Shown: one piece after another, positions 59,830 through 64,000 of the stretch
Position numbering within the stretch: the first letter of the stretch is position 1
Layout of the letters: each line of letters begins with the position of its first letter
Source: Rhabditophanes sp. KR3021
Taxonomy: Eukaryota > Nematoda > Chromadorea > Rhabditida > Alloionematidae
Direction: 5' to 3'
NCBI GenBank assembly: GCA_963281155.1
Contig: CAUJLY010000004.1
Span: 3,782,001 to 3,846,000 of the forward strand
DNA length: 64,000 nucleotides
Translations under genes and position numbers: made by a program
Notes under the pieces: generated by a model
Seen by the model: the letters and a program-made list of their open reading frames with translations, nothing else
Databases searched by the model: none
Told to the model about the DNA's origin: nothing

Positions 59830-61233
59830 TTATTTTGTGGTTTCATCAGGAACGATTGGCTTCTTTTCCAATACAAATCTGGGAATATCTTCAGCCTTTG
59901 GTTCAATTTCAAAGTCAAAGTTGTTGTCCACATTTTTAACAGCACCGCATTTGTGATAAATATCCTTGCAAATATCCATTAGTTTAGGATAAACTCGAGC
60001 ATCATATTCCTTAGAATCTCTGATAGCAAACCACAACTCTCTGTATTGGTCTGGCAGACCTTCGAAAATGTGTTCACTATGAAGAGCCTCTCTTTTCAAT
60101 GGCAAAATTTCACTCAGTCTGACTTCTGACCAAGGAAGACCTCCTTTGATCAAATCAAGGATCAAATACAAGGCAGCTTCTAATTCATCTCTTGCTAACG
60201 GTCCGGGAGGTGGGGGGAACTCATCGACTTCCAAGAAGTGGAAGGGGGCGTAAGTTGGATCTCCGCTCCATACAGGAGGATTCCTGTAAGGATTTTTGGG
60301 TGGTGGGCGACTTCTGCTATCATCCAATTTGAGAGAGGTTAAATCATTCAAAAAGAGACTACGTGAGCAAGCATCAAAAGTCAATCTTTCCATGTAAATA
60401 CAATGCATAAGATAACCATAAGAATGAACGCTTTGCAAGATAGCGAAAATATCAGATGCAAATCTGCCAACAGTTCCATGAGTAAACTTGCGATTTCCCA
60501 TGAATTTGGTGATGCTTTTCAGAGATGGTCCAGCTTTCCAATACGATGCCATGAAAACAAATTCATCGTATGTTCCTAGAGAGTGAATTTGGTAAAAAGA
60601 TCCATGTCTGCCCTCACGTTCAGCTTGCTTCAAAACTTTGTACTCAGTCTTCAAAACGGTATTCTTGTTGTCCTTTCTGTCAATGCGTACAGTCAATTCA
60701 ACTTGTTCATTATCAACATCTGTGCAAAAATAGCAAGCCCCATGTGCGTCAACCCAAGAAGCTCTTTCGAATATCTAAAACATAATAAGGAAATAAATTG
60801 TATTGAAAGTTAAATGTACCTTAAAGCGCTCAGCGAAAATGTCATTTTCCGTAAATACTGGCAATCCGTTTAAAAGATTATAGGAATGCTCATCCGATTC
60901 TGTGACACTGTCGTTTTCTACTTCAGCAGTATTCAATGGATTATCGCTATTAACTTTATCGTTGCCAGCACAGTCAATCTCTTTAGGTTGTTCGGAGGGG
61001 CTTCCTGGAGAAATCAAACGTCCAACTTGAGCAGCTACATCTTGACCTTCTCCACTATATGGGCTTGTTGAAATTGATTTGTGGAGGGGAGATTTATTGG
61101 AACCCACAAAAGAAATGTTACTCTTAGCAGGTGTAGTTACAGGAGAAGTAGAATCGACCTTCTTGACCATGCCTTTTTTGTAAGGACTCTTACTTCCATT
61201 GATAAGCATAGGGCTATCTTGTTCTTGAACCAT
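59830..61233 (-). CDS. CK1/TTBK-like pseudokinase
   Basis: Two exons: 61233-60820 and 60774-59830; 452 aa. Residues 1-130 are Ser/Pro-rich and probably disordered with several SP sites (INGSKSPYKKG, TSPVTTPAKS, ISPGSPSE). From about residue 135 a kinase-like fold of the CK1 class follows: an N-lobe strand with ACYFCTDVDNEQVELTVRID, KTEYKVLKQAE, helix SVHSYGYLMHCIYMERLTF at the catalytic-loop place, and a CK1-like PPPPGPLARDELEAALYLI and GGLPWSEV C-lobe. The catalytic HRD is replaced (MHCIYMERL) and the DFG place reads LNDLTSLKL, so activity is not expected. Nematodes have many CK1/TTBK-like genes, several sperm-enriched; a scaffold role is inference. Confidence 0.85.
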
Positions 61234-62924
61234 GATGTAGATAAACAACTGTAGCTAGTATAAGTTAGATAACAAACTTTCATAAAACTACCTATCTTAT
61301 ATACTTTTTTCATGTAACCAAATTTTGCTGTACTAGGTGTATGTTGACACGTCAATTTGGATATAATGCAAATTATCGCGTGCTAATTATTTGTGACTCA
61401 TATGGTAAGTGTGATCACAATTCAGTATTCAAAAAATACGATTTTAAACACGCATCAAAAAATTCACATGTATGCATAGTATTTTTAATTACAATATTTT
61501 TACATCTGATAATAAAGTATTGTTTTACATTTAAGGAAATTATTTGTTTTGACCACCAGGTGTTAGTCATTATTGTTGTGGTATGTTATTTTATGTTCAC
61601 AAATCCATGAAAACAATTTTTTAAGGGGTCGTTGTTCAGGGAATAATTTTTACTCATTAACCGAGTTATTATTTAATATTGTTTTGATACGAAAGAATCA
61701 CCTGTATATAGTGGGCAGGTTTGTTATCACAGAATTATCACGCATGCGCAAAAGAAAAACAAATACAATAACTATCAAACTTTGTGGCAAATTGAAAGAA
61801 ACAAAAAATCATAAAACAGTGAGGTTCATTGGAAATTAATTTAAACTGTAATCGTCTTCTAATTTTAATTGATACATGATTTTTTAAGTTTCCGTTTTTT
61901 ATAATATCTGTAGTTCAATTTTGTGGTTATTATATTTAAGCAAAAATAAATTTTACGTCTTATTTTCATTAAATTTTATATACATAACAACGTCAAGCTA
62001 AATACATTTTCAAATTGTAGTTTAGTAGTGCTTACAAAATAGTATATTGTTCAATTAAAACGCTAGCTTAAAAAATATGTGATTTTTTGTTGGCATGTCT
62101 AATTTCATTGTGTGACTACAAAATATACTTAGGAAAGCAGGTATAAAGTTGGCAAAACGTGGAAAAATGGCTAAATCGTTTAGTGCTTTATTAAGAATTC
62201 TAATGGTGCCGAATAACAATCTAATCCTAAAAAGCATAACGACGACGACAAAGATGGATAAGTATAAACCAAATCTCCTTGAATTAATATTCAAAGGAAG
62301 TTGCGCAGTTGCTTCTCAAAATTATATCTCATAATTTATCTGAATGCTATATGTTGCCTTTAAACAAATTGGTTTAAATAATGTCTACTATCACGTAACT
62401 TAGCAAACCTTAGTATTTATTTATATTTGACAAATGGTATTATTATTGTTGTTACCAATCAGTTCCAAATTTGCCAGGTGCTACACACCCAGCTGGTTAA
62501 ATAACTATTATAATAAATTTGATAAAAATTATTATATTTTATTTGAATAAACTGTCTGTGCAGCTTTACCTATTTACATCTCATTTTTAAGTATAAAATG
62601 ATAAGTAATTATATGGAAACTATATTTAAGAAATGTACTTTATTTTAGTGATTATATTATTTTAGTTTTGAATAATAACATGGGTATTGCAATCATATAA
62701 CTTAAAGCATTAAAGACATACCCATCTTAAATAGTTACTATTATTTAACCATTTTTACCATATTATCAATGATAAAGCGATACCACATTCGAGACTTTCA
62801 GTTAAATTCCTTCAACAGACATAGATTTTCACATACGACTTCATTATAAGAATACCCACAGCAACCTTCTTTCTCATCATTTTATAAGGTAAACTTTATT
62901 ACCAAGAATATTGCTTAAACCTTT
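61234..62924. other. AT-rich region without a recognised gene
   Basis: Short open frames on both strands (61341-61839 plus, 62055-62294 minus) are AT-rich, lack splice partners and match nothing I know. The pseudokinase promoter should lie at the left end. Confidence 0.45.
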
Positions 62925-62990
62925 TTAACCTCTTATTAATTTCTTCTTAACTTCTCATTAATTTCTTTTTAACCTTTTATTAACTTATTA
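62925..62990. repeat. Tandem repeat, 22-bp unit, three copies
   Basis: Units starting ttaac(c/t)t at 62925, 62947 and 62969, each with a ttattaa/cattaa core. Confidence 0.85.
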
Positions 62991-63636
62991 GAGAATGTTT
63001 ATAAACTTTTAAAATTTGTTTAAAATTGAAGTTGTAGGAATGTTCCCATGTCGAAAAATAAGGTTTAAGAAAAAGTCGTTTTGGTTAAGGATATGTATTG
63101 ATATGTGTTGAATTTACGAACTTATGAATTTATGAGTTTATGAATTTCTAATTCCAAAATTTACTTTGAAGTTTCATTCCCAAAATTGTGATTGACTTTA
63201 TCTGATCGTAAAATGTAACGTTTGACATTAATGTGTTATCTGGCCAATTACAATTGTTTGCAAAAGGTAAGTATAGGTTCGTCGTTTCATATTTTCTACC
63301 TGCCCTTTGGTTCTAAACCCCATTTTGAGATACCAATACCATCTGATAACATGTTATCTTCTTTTTGAATCTTCTTATCACAAAAAGTACAACTCCAATA
63401 CTTGACTTCTAGGTAATAAGTAAAGTTATTCATTTAAAGTACTTATGACTTGCTATCATGTAATCATGGTATGCAATATTGAATCCGTTTAGTTTAAACT
63501 TTATGCTTGGCCATATAACTTTCACTTTTAAGTAAAGTTTTTCTACATAATTATTTCAAAAAATGGTGATGGGCAGATACTCGAAGTAGATGCTCTGCGG
63601 ATTTTCAATGTTAATGTATGGATGTAATTAAAAAGG
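62991..63636. other. AT-rich spacer between repeats
   Basis: Nothing recognised on either strand. Confidence 0.4.
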
Positions 63637-63776
63637 TACCGAACTTATTAATTAAATGTAAGATATTTTTACCAAACTTATTAATTAAATGTAAGATATT
63701 TTTACCAAACTTATTAATTAAATGTAAGATATTCTTTACCAAACTTATTAACTAAAATGTAAGATGATTTTTACCG
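63637..63776. repeat. Tandem repeat, 33-bp unit, four copies
   Basis: Unit acc(g/a)aacttattaa beginning at 63638, 63671, 63704 and 63738. The first two copies are nearly identical and the last two carry 1-3 bp insertions, so the array is young relative to the others here. Confidence 0.9.
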
Positions 63777-64000
63777 GAATTTTCGAAAATTATCAGGGAT
63801 AATAATTAAAGTGGCCACCTCCATTTGGAGTTAATTATTGCCTCGCAAAAATATTTTTGATGACAAAATATTTTAACGTTTTATGTTTTAAATTTGCTCA
63901 TTTATAAAAACAGTCACTTTTGGCTGTCTCAAATTTAGTTAAAGACCGAATAAAACAACAAAAAGACTTAGTTTCATTTTAATATAGGTAATAGCTTTAG
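63777..64000. other. Right edge, no feature recognised
   Basis: AT-rich sequence to the end of the window; nothing supported. Confidence 0.4.

Overview
This window reads as a nuclear contig from a nematode. It is AT-rich and intron-rich. Most introns are only about 40-55 bp with GTAAGT-like donors and TTTCAG/TTTTAG acceptors, and several start codons lie 1-20 bp after such an acceptor, as expected for spliced-leader trans-splicing. The gene content agrees: a FER-1-type ferlin, a transthyretin-like secreted protein, a LAMP protein ending in GYASV and a CK1-type pseudokinase. All exon models below come from reading splice signals, phase and protein similarity by eye; no transcripts or searches were available.

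Layout. 3-707: 3' end of an unknown gene (+). 1161-3613: SEC12/PREB (-), divergent from transaldolase (3998-5040 +). 8133-8643: small two-TM protein (+). 9280-14555: a minus-strand run of GPHR (Golgi pH regulator), cis-prenyltransferase DHDDS and 14-3-3. 15063-16415: UQCRC2 (+). 16531-17645: basic protein with a PP1-docking-like motif (-). 18309-19079: LMP-1 (+). 19508-25428: methionine synthase reductase (+). 29488-31586: SLC17-type MFS transporter (+). 31925-36741: WDR35/IFT121 (-). 36964-37345: Lys-rich secreted peptide (-). 40404-40904: small type I membrane protein (+). 43421-44011: TTR-like (+). 44794-52478: ferlin (+). 52666-58235: histidine ammonia-lyase (-). 59830-61233: CK1-like pseudokinase (-). 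Large AT-rich gene-poor gaps lie at 5.0-8.1, 25.4-29.5, 37.3-40.4, 40.9-43.4, 58.2-59.8 and 61.2-64 kb.

The host genes are mostly housekeeping (ER exit, Golgi, dolichol synthesis, respiratory chain, methionine cycle, cilium, histidine breakdown) and do not form one pathway. The unusual layer is inside their introns. Nearly every intron longer than about 350 bp carries a coding-like insert on the strand opposite to the host gene. Two inserts are diverged copies of a family combining a zinc-finger-like Cys/His module with, in one copy, a GIY-YIG-like motif (21780-23280 in the reductase gene; 46987-47840 in the ferlin gene). They share a 5' flank and, more strikingly, the same +1 reading-frame junction. 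A second family (copies at 23860-24343, 53743-54610 and possibly 56420-56700) sits in introns of the reductase and ammonia-lyase genes. A LYR-motif-like nested gene lies in another reductase intron.

The IFT121 and ferlin genes each show one 1-bp frame break at an A-homopolymer, with strong family similarity on both sides. This is most simply an assembly error and should be checked before calling either gene broken.
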